Shown here: positions 46,321-57,669 of the stretch, piece by piece
Position numbering within the stretch: the stretch's first letter is position 1
How the letters are laid out: each line of letters opens with the position of its first letter
Assembly (NCBI RefSeq): GCF_000315625.1
Contig: NW_005434658.1
Coordinates: 636,750-700,749, forward strand
Reading direction: 5' to 3'
DNA: 64,000 nucleotides
DNA from: Guillardia theta CCMP2712
Lineage: Eukaryota; Cryptophyceae; Pyrenomonadales; Geminigeraceae
Program-made: the position numbers and the translations under genes
Notes under the pieces: generated by a model
The model's database searches: none
The model's input: the letters and a program-made list of their open reading frames with translations, nothing else
What the model was told of the DNA's origin: nothing

Positions 46321-48146
46321 AAACTTCCGCTCTGTCAGCTGCCGCTGTGGTCTGTTATGAATCCTAGTGCACAATGGGGCCTGGCCTGCAGGGCCGCCAT
46401 CATGGTTTCCAGAGTCAGGTCGCCTCCCGCCGCCACTGTACTCAGGTAACGATGGCCCGACTCGGACGTCAGCTCGGCTGCCCCTGGTCCTGGTGACACG
46501 GACCCGGCGGCCCGGAGGCTCTCCGCTGTCACACTGACTCTGACTCTGTCACGGGGCCCGGGCGCGGCTGAGCCCGGACCCGGCCTGCCAGTGGGTCCGG
46601 GCCCCGGTGGCCTGTGCCACCATGTCAGCTGCCGCTGAGTGTCTCGGAACAGGCCCCGGGACTCCGATTGCCGCCGCTGAGTGCCGCCGCCGGCCCCTCA
46701 GTAAATTATGATGTTCAGTAAACTTTTAACTTAGGCATGGGCCCGTCGGAACTTGCCGGGCCGCCGTCGAGCCATCATGGCGGCATGTGAGGCTAGCAAG
46801 CGGCCTGTTCGCGAGCCCCTTCAGTGCCAAGTTAGTGGGGCCCGGTCCGGCCGGGAGGCCCGGGGGCCGGGCCCCGGCCCGGCGGCGGCCGGCGGCCGGG
46901 CGGCGGCGGCGGCACACCGTCACCCTGCACCGTTACTGAACGGTTGACCGTACCTCTGGACTAGCCTGTGACTCAATGACAACTTGACTCGGCGGAGCAC
47001 AAGTTTGTTAGACTTCAACCCGGGGGCCGGGCGTACTGTACACGGTACCGTACCGTACTGTGCCGTGCCGCAGTGCGGCAGTGGCAACCGTCAGTTTCAA
47101 CCGGTCCGGTCGGTCACGCAGACATCATGGCATATCGACCTCAGTTGCAACCGTTGAATACAGTTTTTGCTCAAGACCGAGTTTACTAATTGAATCATGC
47201 ACACGAAACCAGAATTCTGAGTGAGGACTGAGCCGCGTCACCGCGATGTGAAACCCACTCTGAGCCTCGGAAGCTTGACTCAGTGATGCCGGGCGGGCCA
47301 TGGCAATACGGTCTCGGAACTTGGCATGAGACGACCGTGCTTACGCGCGGCACTGTCAGACGCCGCGGCTAGCCTAGTAGGCGAAAACGGCTACACTGAT
47401 GATTGCCGCCTTGAAACACGTACTGGCGTGACTCGTGAGTCATCTTGACGGTTTCAAGTACCGGCGTGACTGACAGGAGCCTCCTGGACTCCGGGAGTTT
47501 TGCCAAGTTAAGGCGCTATCCGATGATCATGACGCCCGGCAGTGCCGGCAGCCTCGTGAGTGGCACGGCTCAGCTGGCCCGGCCCGGCGCCGGGCCCGGG
47601 GTCAGTACCGTACCGTACGGTACGGTATCGGATCACTCGGATCATCATCGAGTCGTATCCATCGGCTGATCACTGTGACAACTGATCTGATCACAACTGG
47701 ACCGTCCACCCGGGCCCCGTTCCGAACGGTTCTGGGAGTGGTTCAATTTTTAAAGGCCGCCGCAGTCTCGGACCGTACTACCCGTACCGTAGTACCGTCG
47801 GCCCGGGCCCCGGGGTCGCCGGGTGACAGTGATCGGACGCGGCTCCCGCCGGTGAGAGTCCGCGCCCGGCCCGGGCCCGGCGCCCACGCCTGTCAACTTG
47901 GTCACGGTGTTGCACCGTGGCTGCAGCTAGCCGCTGAGCTTAAGACCGATTCACAATCATTATCAAAAGGTTATATCTACCGGAAGCTGATCTCGTGAGC
48001 CACCATCCCGACGTGCTCACGTGAAAGAGCGTGTTTTGAGGCCACTGGTTTTGCCTCCACGAGATCTCTCTGCCGCCCCACCAGTTCGCAACACACACTC
48101 TCACTCCCTCCCCTCCCCTCTCCCCTCCTCTCCCCTGAGTCCCCCT
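46321..48146. other. 1.6-kb GC-rich island, no gene
   Basis: About 46390-47930 is extremely GC-rich, dense in CCCGGGCC, CCGTACCG, ACGGTTGA and TGACTC words, and rich in short palindromes. ORFs are low-complexity (PGRRRAGARPPG type). No RNA gene was recognised. The last ~150 bp lead into the 5' flank of the RWP-RK palindrome. Confidence 0.65.
47606..47627. repeat. Perfect 22-bp palindrome in GC island
   Basis: The left half TACCGTACCGT is followed directly by its exact reverse complement. Similar CCGTACCG strings recur near 47045 and 47780, so it is probably part of the island's repeat vocabulary, not a unique operator. Confidence 0.9.
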
Positions 48147-48763
48147 ATGTCCCAGCCATACCAAGCCTCTGCCCGCGCTCCTCTTCAAACCGTGTGTGTC
48201 CATGCTCGCGTTCGCAAACCCAGCGCAGAGCAACCTGTTCGTGCTGTACATCTCAGCATCACTTCTCTCCAGCCTCTCTTCAGCGTGAAGCAGGAGGAGG
48301 CAGCAGCGATGCTGGTGAGCCATATCTGACATCTGTGATACACGTGGCTGCTCACTGACTGGGTCATCAGGGACTGTCTCTCACCAGCCTCAAGAGTGCC
48401 TGCAGACGGCTGGGACTCTCCCGCTGGCCGTACACGAGGCCAAGGCTAGGAGGAGGAAGCGAGGCCAGCGAGAGCGTGCTGGCAGAGGTAGAGGCATCGC
48501 ACGATGAGGAGACAGCCGCCGCGAGAGCAGATGCTTTCGAAGTACCTTGGACCCCGCAGTGGGTGGCAGATGAAACAGGAGGCAACACGTCTCAACAAGG
48601 AACGATGGTCTTGGAAGCTAGAGCCTTGGACGAGGTTTTTGAAGGGAGCGAAGAAGCTAGAGCAGACGTCTCGTGGATCTCATGGTACATGAGCAGAGAA
48701 ATGGACGAGGATCCAGAATCGTTCCTGGATGGAGCAACAACACCTTATTGGGGTAGATTCTAA
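48147..48763 (+). CDS. RWP-RK domain transcription factor 2 (left palindrome arm)
   Basis: Two exons, 48147-48314 and 48371-48763, phase 0, 186 residues. The start MSQPYQASARAPLQ was chosen as the first ATG with symmetrical conservation. The RWP-RK domain occupies about residues 35-85: HLSITSLQPLFSVKQEEAAA, ML, then after the intron GLSLTSLKSACRRLGLSRWP followed by YTR. All consensus positions (the L-x-x-LF helix, AA, T-x-LK, CR-x-LG, RWP) are present. The C-terminal 100 residues are acidic (EVEASHDEETAAARADAFEV) and tryptophan-rich (WTPQW; SWISWYM), possibly an activation domain. AATAAA at 48870-48875 is a likely poly(A) signal. Single-domain RWP-RK proteins of this small size (RKD/MID-like) regulate gamete and mating-type programmes in green plants and algae; that role here is only an analogy. 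Confidence 0.85.
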
Positions 48764-49076
48764 CAACAGCTCATACAACATTTATTGAAATTTGAAATGA
48801 ACCAAAGCATAACAGTCGTCGAATCAATTTCGATATACTTCATCAGAAACATTGGAATATATATCATTGAATAAACAAAAGATTATGTGCAGTCTTTCAT
48901 GCGCCCCTTATTCCTTGAACAATAATTGGTTCTCAATTTCTGGTGAAATTGCCTTGAATATGTTTCACAGCGTGATAAACTGAAAGCACGTAAACTAGTC
49001 TTTATCGGAATTTCATTAACTCTATCTTTCACTGGCAAAAAATACAGAACTAGAAAGCGCCCAATTAAGGTGTTAT

Positions 49077-49243
49077 TGCTCCATCCAGGAACGATTCTGG
49101 ATCCTCGTCCATTTCTCTGCTCATGTACCATGAGATCCACGAGACGTCTGCTCTAGCTTCTTCGCTCCCTTCAAAAACCTCGTCCAAGGCTCTAGCTTCC
49201 AAGACCATCGTTCCTTGTTGAGACGTGTTGCCTCCTGTTTCAT
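49077..49243 (-). pseudogene. Third, partial copy of RWP-RK exon 2 in palindrome centre
   Basis: Reverse complement of about 48568-48736, encoding DETGGNTSQQGTMVLEARAL through DPESFLDGAITP. One change is visible (Thr to Ile). It lacks the RWP-RK domain, start and stop, so it cannot make the factor alone. It forms the spacer between the two arms and has the orientation of the right-hand gene. Confidence 0.9.
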
Positions 49244-49556
49244 CTAACACCTTAATTGGGCGCTTTCTAGTTCTGTATTTTTTGCCAGTGAAAGATAGAG
49301 TTAATGAAATTCCGATAAAGACTAGTTTACGTGCTTTCAGTTTATCACGCTGTGAAACATATTCAAGGCAATTTCACCAGAAATTGAGAACCAATTATTG
49401 TTCAAGGAATAAGGGGCGCATGAAAGACTGCACATAATCTTTTGTTTATTCAATGATATATATTCCAATGTTTCTGATGAAGTATATCGAAATTGATTCG
49501 ACGACTGTTATGCTTTGGTTCATTTCAAATTTCAATAAATGTTGTATGAGCTGTTG

Positions 49557-50173
49557 TTAGTATCTACCCCAATAAGGTGTTGTTGCTCCATCCAGGAACG
49601 ATTCTGGATCCTCGTCCATTTCTCTGCTCATGTACCATGAGATCCACGAGACGTCTGCTCTAGCTTCTTCGCTCCCTTCAAAAACCTCGTCCAAGGCTCT
49701 AGCTTCCAAGACCATCGTTCCTTGTTGAGACGTGTTGCCTCCTGTTTCATCTGCCACCCACTGCGGGGTCCAAGGTACTTCGAAAGCATCTGCTCTCGCG
49801 GCGGCTGTCTCCTCATCGTGCGATGCCTCTACCTCTGCCAGCACGCTCTCGCTGGCCTCGCTTCCTCCTCCTAGCCTTGGCCTCGTGTACGGCCAGCGGG
49901 AGAGTCCCAGCCGTCTGCAGGCACTCTTGAGGCTGGTGAGAGACAGTCCCTGATGACCCAGTCAGTGAGCAGCCACGTGTATCACAGATGTCAGATATGG
50001 CTCACCAGCATCGCTGCTGCCTCCTCCTGCTTCACGCTGAAGAGAGGCTGGAGAGAAGTGATGCTGAGATGTACAGCACGAACAGGTTGCTCTGCGCTGG
50101 GTTTGCGAACGCGAGCATGGACACACACGGTTTGAAGAGGAGCGCGGGGAGAAGCTTGGTATGGCTGGGACAT
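49557..50173 (-). CDS. RWP-RK domain transcription factor 3 (right palindrome arm)
   Basis: Mirror image of the 48147-48763 gene: exons 50173-50006 and 49949-49557, 186 residues. The product differs at two places that I can see: Pro instead of Ala near residue 9, and a terminal Tyr instead of Phe. The intron and the RWP-RK domain are identical. The two genes face each other tail to tail with ~800 bp between stops. Their 3' ends include matching AATAAA signals, here at 49450-49445. The identical introns and 3' flanks point to a very recent duplication or ongoing gene conversion. Transcripts running past the centre would be self-complementary. Confidence 0.85.
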
Positions 50174-50180
50174 AGGGAGA

Positions 50181-50280
50181 GGGGAGAGGAGGGGAGAGGA
50201 GGGGAGAGGAGGGGAGAGGAGGGGAGAGGAGGGGAGAGGAGGGGAGAGGAGGGGAGAGGAGGGGAGAGGAGGGGAGAGGA
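50181..50280. repeat. 10-bp minisatellite (GGGGAGAGGA) x10
   Basis: Ten perfect units in the 5' flank of the right-arm RWP-RK gene. The equivalent place in the left arm (about 48105-48140) has only a short CCCCTC-rich stretch, so the array is arm-specific. Confidence 0.95.
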
Positions 50281-50330
50281 GGGGGGAGGGAGTGAGAGTA
50301 TGTGTTGCGAACCGGTGGGGCGGCAGAGGA

Positions 50331-50855
50331 TATCTAAACGGGAGGGGAGAGCAAGAAGTCTTAATATACAATTAATATTGTAAGACCTTACTACACAATC
50401 TCTCGGCATCTCCTGTCATCATCTGCAGGAGTAAAACCGTTCGAGATTCAGCTTTAACCTCTTTACCCGGAGTTAGGCCTCCGAGTCATACTAGCTGGTT
50501 GGCCGGGCCCGTGACATCTGGACTCCGCTAGACTAGCCTGAGTCGGACTCCGCCGATCGGACAGCCCGCTGGGCCCGGCGCGGGCGGCCGCGGCGGCCCG
50601 GGGCGGCCGCTGTCCGCCGCTCAGTCCGAGTCGGACTGACCCGCCGGTCGGACGGCCCGGTCACCGTCACGGAGTGGCCGGGCTGTGCCTCCGAGGCCGA
50701 GGCTCCGGCCGGGAGCCTCGGACCGTTGACGCCCGGCCGGGGACTCGGGGCTCCGTCACAAGTTCCCGGTTGCACTGGCAGGCCCATATACGGTAGTACA
50801 TGTCTCATTGAAAATTCAATTATGACCGGAGCATGGTATTTTTTCTTGCCAAGGC
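50331..50855. other. GC-rich island between palindrome and ESF2 gene
   Basis: 50490-50775 shares CCGGGCC, GACGGCCCGG and ACTCCGCC words with the other islands. No gene seen. Confidence 0.6.
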
Positions 50856-52137
50856 TCAGGCAAAAACTTTGGCCAGAACAGGATTTTGCTTGGATTTCTT
50901 TTTGGCTGAAGGATTTGAATCTTCAGCGACATTTCGCTTGAGCTGCAAAGGAACGGGTTCAGGGAGAAACCTTCTCATCAGAAAGGAAGGGAGCTTCTCA
51001 CTTTGATTGCTTCTCTCTGCTTGAATGTCATTTCGATGTGTTTGCCTTTTCTAGGCTCCGTGTTGTCCCCTAGCTCGCTGCTTTGCTGGTTTTCTCCTCT
51101 TGCTTTCGACTTCTTCATCCGTTTACTTTGTTCCACCTACAGAGACATCAGACTTGCAACACCATCCAGCCCCTCTCACCTTCTCCAAATAAAACTCCTT
51201 CTCCTTCTTTGCTTGGGCGATTTCTGCCTCCAGACGCTGCCTCCGCACCTGCGATGGTCAGAGTTACCAGCCGTGAAAAGGGTTGAAGAGGCCAGGGGCA
51301 AAAACAACAAGGGACCTGTTTATCGTATGCGATCTTCTCTGTGAGATGGTTCCATTTGAATTTTGACAGATACCTGCAAGGTGAGTAAGTTTGAGCATGC
51401 CACTTGCAGGACGGAAAGGGAAACAATCACTTGATGTTCCAGAGATCCGCCGAGTAGAAAGAGAACTGCTTTCCTCCTATTGGAGTTGTGTTGAGGGTTT
51501 TTGCTACCCTCTTTGCCACGGCCTTGTCTTCAAACTCGACCCATCCATCCACAAACGATTGTTTCTTGTTTCCTCCCATGGCCTTTCGTTTCTTTCTGAT
51601 CGCTGGGTCCTCGGGGGTGAGATAAATTCGTCCTATTTTCCCGTGCTTTGATAGAAGGTGTCGCACTTTATCTGGTTTCATGTAGGGCGGTATCCTTGAG
51701 AGGTAGACCACACCCGTCTTGTCTTGTTTCGCTTGGAATGTTTTCAACTTCTTCAGTGTTAACGGCCCTTTCACCTTCGAGCTCGCATCCTTGTCTTTCT
51801 CTTGATCGTCATCGCTGTGTTGCTCTTCTTCTCCTCCTTCTTCATCCTCCTGCTCGCCGTCGTTGTCATCCTCGTCGTCGTCGTCGTCATTCTCTCCGTT
51901 CTCCTCCTCGTCATTGTCTCCATTGTCCTCTCCATCAGAAAGGTCATCTTTGCCCTCGCCATCACGATCATCTTCGTCTTCGTCGTCACCTCCATCTTCA
52001 CTTAATTCTTCCTCTTCCTCTTCTTTATATCTTGCTTTCTCCGTCTTGTTCACCTTCTTCAGGTCATTTTTCTCCGCAGCAGCATCCGACCGAGCTTTCA
52101 AGCTGTTGCTGGCCTTTTTGCCTTTAGTTTCCTTCAT
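50856..52137 (-). CDS. ESF2: ESF2/ABT1 ribosome-biogenesis RNA-binding protein
   Basis: The main exon starts at the ATG at 52137 (MKETKGKKASNSLKARSDA). A long acidic Asp/Glu stretch leads into the RRM: TGVVYLSRIPPYMKPDKVRH, LLSKHGKIGRIYLTPEDPAI, GGNKKQSFVDGWVEFEDKAV, then AKRVAKTLNTTPIGGKQ and FYSADLWNIK. In-phase exons continue YLSKFKWNHLTEKIAYDKQ (about 51380-51320), VRRQRLEAEIAQAKKEKEF (about 51250-51180), and the last LKRNVAEDSNPSAKKKSKQN ending VLAKVFA at TGA 50858-50856. This is the whole ESF2/ABT1 signature. The family is nucleolar, binds the U3-containing SSU processome and activates the helicase Dbp8 in 18S rRNA maturation. A possible first exon lies upstream past a CTCCT repeat; the open frame through that repeat is not needed. 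Confidence 0.9.
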
Positions 52138-52175
52138 GTCTTCTTGCGCTTCCTTCCTGATGTCACCTGTCTTCG

Positions 52176-52237
52176 TTCTCCTCTCCTCTCCTCTCCTCTC
52201 CTCTCCTCTCCTCTCCTCTCCTCTCCTCGCCTCTCCT
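52176..52237. repeat. CTCCT pentanucleotide repeat upstream of ESF2
   Basis: About eleven CTCCT/TCTCC units on the plus strand, immediately 5' to the ESF2 start. They are either in the promoter or in a first intron. Confidence 0.85.
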
Positions 52238-52651
52238 AATACTCTCTCCACATCGACTCATAAACAGCACGTGAAAATTGATGTAGACCGTTACAGACCG
52301 TTGTGCAGATTTTAACATCTGAGGCGGATCGCGAACGGACAGACGAGAATGTCCACCATGAGGGGAGAGGAAGGGACGGGAGGAGGAGGGGGAGAGTTGA
52401 TGCCCAGGGATACGAGAGGAGGGAGAAAGAGGGAGGAAGAGGGTGGAAGAAAGATATGACGTGGATAGGCGAGGAAGGAGAGGGAGGGAGGGGTGTGAAA
52501 TGCTTCTCGGATTTGCGCTAGGATTGCGCGGGAGGGCGGGAACAGCAGGGAGGTTAATTGTACCAGATGAACGGGCATGGATGAAGTTTGTACAACTCCA
52601 TGAGCCATCTGATACCGTTGCTGCAGCAGCGTCGAAGCCAACCATACCTCG

Positions 52652-53423
52652 TTGGAGCTAAACACACCTTATCGTGCCTTCAAACATGGAGGATTGCCGA
52701 ATCTTCGAGGTCCCCGTTGCTGGGTGCCTGGGGCGGCTCTAACGTGGCGGCAGATCGGAACTCGTGTTGTCATGTGCCCGTCAAAGCGATGGCAAGGGGT
52801 AGGCAGCATCAGCCGGCTTCACGACAACGGCACGACGTGTGCGGTGAAATGGGACTCGGGAAGGTGAGCTTGGTAGCGACGATTCACCTACCAGGCTGAG
52901 ACTGGGAAGCAGGCTGGACCGGTCCCTGCTCCTCTCAGACCTCATCGTCAAGAAGGCAGGAGGGACAGGCTTTTCTCCTTCCTCATCTCCCAAAGTGCTG
53001 AGGGCAGGCAGCCAGTCAGGAGCGGACAAGGAGCAGGAGCAGCCGAGCCAGTCGCATGCCTACGATGAGATGAATGGAGGGGAAGAGAATCCCTCAGAAG
53101 AGATGTCTCGCTGGCAGGACGATGATGCTGACAGCGAGGAAAGGAAGGGAGGAAGCGGAGGAGGAGGAGGAGATGTTAAAACGAAAGATCAACAGGTGCA
53201 GACAGACAGCTTCTTAGCTGGTGCACCAACGAGACCATGGACGGTGTCTCGTGCACAGCAGACTGATGAGTTCGAAGACGAGAAGGCCATCTTGAAGTCA
53301 AGAGGCGGGAAGGACGCGTCTGCAGGAGGGAGGAACGCCTCTGGGCTGGGGCTGACCCTGCTGCTCCTCTCCACAGTCGCGCTGGTGTCCTTGTGCAAGG
53401 CGAAAAATTTCTCCCTGCTGTGA
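52652..53423 (+). CDS. Predicted C-tail-anchored membrane protein, family unknown
   Basis: A first visible exon (about 52652-52863) gives RQIGTRVVMCPSKRWQGVGS, ISRLHDNGTTCAVKWDSG, an SH3-like beta-barrel pattern. A second exon, from about 52915, gives LDRSLLLSDLIVKKAGGTGF, an acidic serine-rich region, and ends in GLGLTLLLLSTVALVSLCKA plus KNFSLL-stop at 53421-53423. The single hydrophobic segment at the extreme C-terminus with a basic tail suggests tail anchoring to ER, mitochondrion or plastid outer membrane. AATAAA at 53491-53496 supports the 3' end. The true start and any earlier exon are unresolved. V-x-W-D-x-G recalls MIB/HERC2 or Tudor-like folds, but I would not name it. Confidence 0.5.
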
Positions 53424-53571
53424 GGGTCCGAGCAAACTTGAAAGCGATATCTTGTACATACTGACATTCACCCCGAAAAACCTTCATCGCAATAAAACGA
53501 GAACCTTTCAAGGAGTGCCAGCAGAGCACCTTGCTGTATCTCCTCCCTCCTCCCTCCTCCGGCCCCTCTGC

Positions 53572-55225
53572 TCAGCTCCATATCCTGAGCGTGTTGTCTG
53601 ATCCCGCCGTAATCAGCATCTGTCCGTTGGGCTCGAACAAGACCGCCTGGACCGCCTCCTCATGTCCATCGAGGGTCGACAGGAACGAGCCGTCCTCAGT
53701 CGAGTAGATCTGCGAGACATCATCAACATGAAACAAGGGGAGGAGCGAGGAGGGGGGGGGAGGTGGGAAAGGTAGAGGGAGAGGGGGTGTAGAAGAAAGG
53801 AGGAAGGAGGGGATGGGTGAGGAGGGAGGAAGGAGGAGGGAGGGGGAAGGGAAGGAGAATGAGATGAGGAATGGGTGGTATGAGGGCGGACAATGTTCTG
53901 TACAGAAGGACAGCAGAGAAACACAAAGCTATGAGGGCAGGAATGGAGAGAGAAAAGAACACAAAGAGGTGTAGGAGGCAGGAACAAGCAGAGGGGAAGG
54001 AAGAAGAGACATCGGGTTCAACCTTGATGGAATGATCGTCCGAAGTGACCGCCATGATCGTCCCGCTCCTGTCGATCGCGATCTTGTTGGCTGCGCTCGG
54101 ACCGGCATTGACCTGCACCAGCTCAGGTGAGGGAGGAGTGCAGGGCTGAGGAGGAGGAGGAGGAGGAGGAGGAGAGCAATGAAGGAGTATGGCGAGGAGC
54201 AGAGTTCAAGGGGCGATGAGGAGGAGGACGACAGAGGAGCAGGCGCCAAGGGATACCTGGAGCCTCTCTTGCACCATACGAACGTCCCAGAGGCGCACAC
54301 CGCCATCGGCATCGGAGGAGGCGATCGTGTCGCCTCGGAGGTTGAACGCAACGTGGTTGCAGGAGTTGAGGTGACCGTAGAAGGTCTGGATGCACAGCCC
54401 CGTCCTCGCGTCCCACAGGGAGACCGTCTTGTCCCCTGAGCAGGTGCAGATGTTGTTGGAGAAAGGCTGGAAGATGATTGCGTTGATGCTGTCCACATGC
54501 CCTCGCAGCGTCAGCCTGCACTTGCCCTTCCTGATGTCCCACAGCTTCGCCGTGTGGTCCATGCTGCAGGAGGCTAGGAAGTCCCCGCTGTCGTGGTAGG
54601 CGCATCCCCACACAGCCTGTGAATTGAAGCAGATTAGAAGGAGGAGGGGAACAGGACAAGAGAAGGAGGAGGGGAAGAGGAAGAGGAAGGGGAAGGGGAA
54701 GGGGAAGGTAGAGGTTTACCTGCGAGTGTTCAGTGAAGGTGGACAGGCACTTGCTCTTGGAGAAGTCCCACAGCTTCACCGTTCCATCCCCCGACGAGGT
54801 TGCCAGCTGTGCAGCCTTGGGATGGAAGTCGATGTCGGAGACCCAGGACTTGTGCCCTTCTCCAGTAAGCACAAGCTCTCCGCCCGGCACTGACCACATC
54901 TTCCAGGTGTGATCGTCAGAGGCCGTTGCTATGATGTTCTTCTTCGGATGGAGGGCGACAGCTGAGATCGGAGCAATGTGCGCCTTGTACGTCTTGCGCA
55001 GCTCGTACTTGTCGGCTCTCTGGGGGTCGAAGGAGAGGTTAAGGTACGGGTTCTCACGGTCTTGAAACGCAAGGAGGGAGGTGTCTGTGGAGAAGGCTGG
55101 TTGGGTCGTCTTCTTGTTGATCACTGTCGCCTCCCTGACTTGAGTTGTGCTCTTCGACTTCTCTTGTGGAGGAAGCGACGAAGACTGCAGACAAGTGAGT
55201 TGCCTGCCAGACAGAAGGAAACGAC

Positions 55226-55309
<84 letters not shown>

Positions 55310-56122
55310 GGCAGGGGCAGGGGCAGGGGCAGGGGCAGGAGGAATGAAGAAAGACCTGCTCTAGAGTTCCCTTGACCGAGGTCATTTGCGTCTGCCTCAC
55401 TTGACTCTCCAGGGTATCTACACGAGTCTGCAGCCTATCAGACTGCAGTTTAGCCATGGCTTTCTCCTTCATGGCAATCTGGCGGCAAACGTGAGCCCAT
55501 CGGTCACACAGAAGATCCCGCAGGCTCCCATCCTCCCACTCCTCACCTGATACTTCTCCTCCAGCCCCTTGAGCGTTGGCTCGTAGGTCGCCAAGTGGGC
55601 CCTGAGCCGCCGCAGGTCGTTGACGAGCTTCGACTTCTCCTGCACGACTCGCCGGTGGTTCATGCGGTGGAAGTCCCTCTCCTTCCTGAACTTGTCCCAT
55701 GTACTCCTCGCCTTGTGCGCGATTTCCTTCGCCTTGTCCAGCTCAGCTCTTAGCGCCTTGACCTGGTTGTCAAGCTCCTGGTTCCTCTGGTAGACGTCTG
55801 CCACTATGCTGACGTCCTCAGGCGTCAACTCGCCTGCCGTTGTCTTCTCGTACCACTCGGTCTGAAAGCAATCGAGGGTCTTGGTCATCTTCATCTTGAG
55901 CAGGTAGTTGCGGATGAAGTCATCCACCAGCTCTGCTCGCTTGCCCACCAGCGGCTTCGGCTCCTTAGATTCCCTCTGCTCTGTCTGCTGCAGCCTGACT
56001 CGCATGAGAGCACTCTCCAGGTCCTCCTCCTCCTCCACTTCCTCGGCCTCAGGCTCGATGTCCACCTCCTCGTACTCGAAGTCATCTTCGCTGTCGATGG
56101 ACAAGTCTTCCTCTGAAGCCAT
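53572..56122 (-). CDS. SPAG16: SPAG16/PF20 axonemal central-apparatus WD-repeat protein
   Basis: The ATG at 56122 begins MASEEDLSIDSEDDFEYEEV, acidic. A LisH-like helix follows (DDFIRNYLLKMKMTKTLDCF), then a coiled coil (LDNQVKALRAELDKAKEIAH; NDLRRLRAHLATYEPTLKGL). The WD repeats start at YKAHIAPISAVALHPKKN and include GHKSWVSDIDFHPKAAQLAT, FLASCSMDHTAKLWDIRKGK, GHVDSINAIIFQPFSNNICT, SGDKTVSLWDARTGLCIQTF, and a last repeat EPNGQMLITAGSDNTLRIWS at stop 53574-53572. Seven repeats, the order, and the SCSMDHTAKLWD and DKT-SLWDARTG signatures match SPAG16/PF20, which bridges the two central microtubules of motile flagella. Several introns contain purine or GAGCAG repeats. With AK7 it supports a flagellated organism. 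Confidence 0.9.
55225..55340. repeat. GGAGCA hexanucleotide repeat in SPAG16 intron
   Basis: About 19 units of GAGCAG, the last five changed to GGGCAG. Intronic: the coding frame resumes on either side. Confidence 0.95.

Positions 56123-57669
<1,547 letters not shown>

Larger units (their letters stand above)
48060..50330. repeat. Large near-perfect inverted repeat (palindrome) carrying two RWP-RK genes
   Basis: The arms are about 48060-49076 and 49244-50330, centred on 49160. Every position x on the left matches 98320-x on the right without indels from 48147 to 49076. I found only three mismatches: two near the start of the reading frames and one just before the stop codons. Outside 48147 the arms diverge in length because the right arm has an expanded GGGGAGAGGA array. 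The arms are separated by a 167-bp spacer that is itself a copy of part of the gene (49077-49243). Confidence 0.95.

Noticed and set aside
46753-47998. Proline/arginine-rich ORFs in the GC island
   Set aside because: GC-rich DNA has few stop codons; no splice structure or motif supports coding.
48883-49437. Mirrored ORF in the palindrome arms (contains LIGRFLVLYFLPVKDR)
   Set aside because: It lies in the shared 3' flank on the strand opposite each gene, has no upstream context, and is duplicated simply because the arms are.
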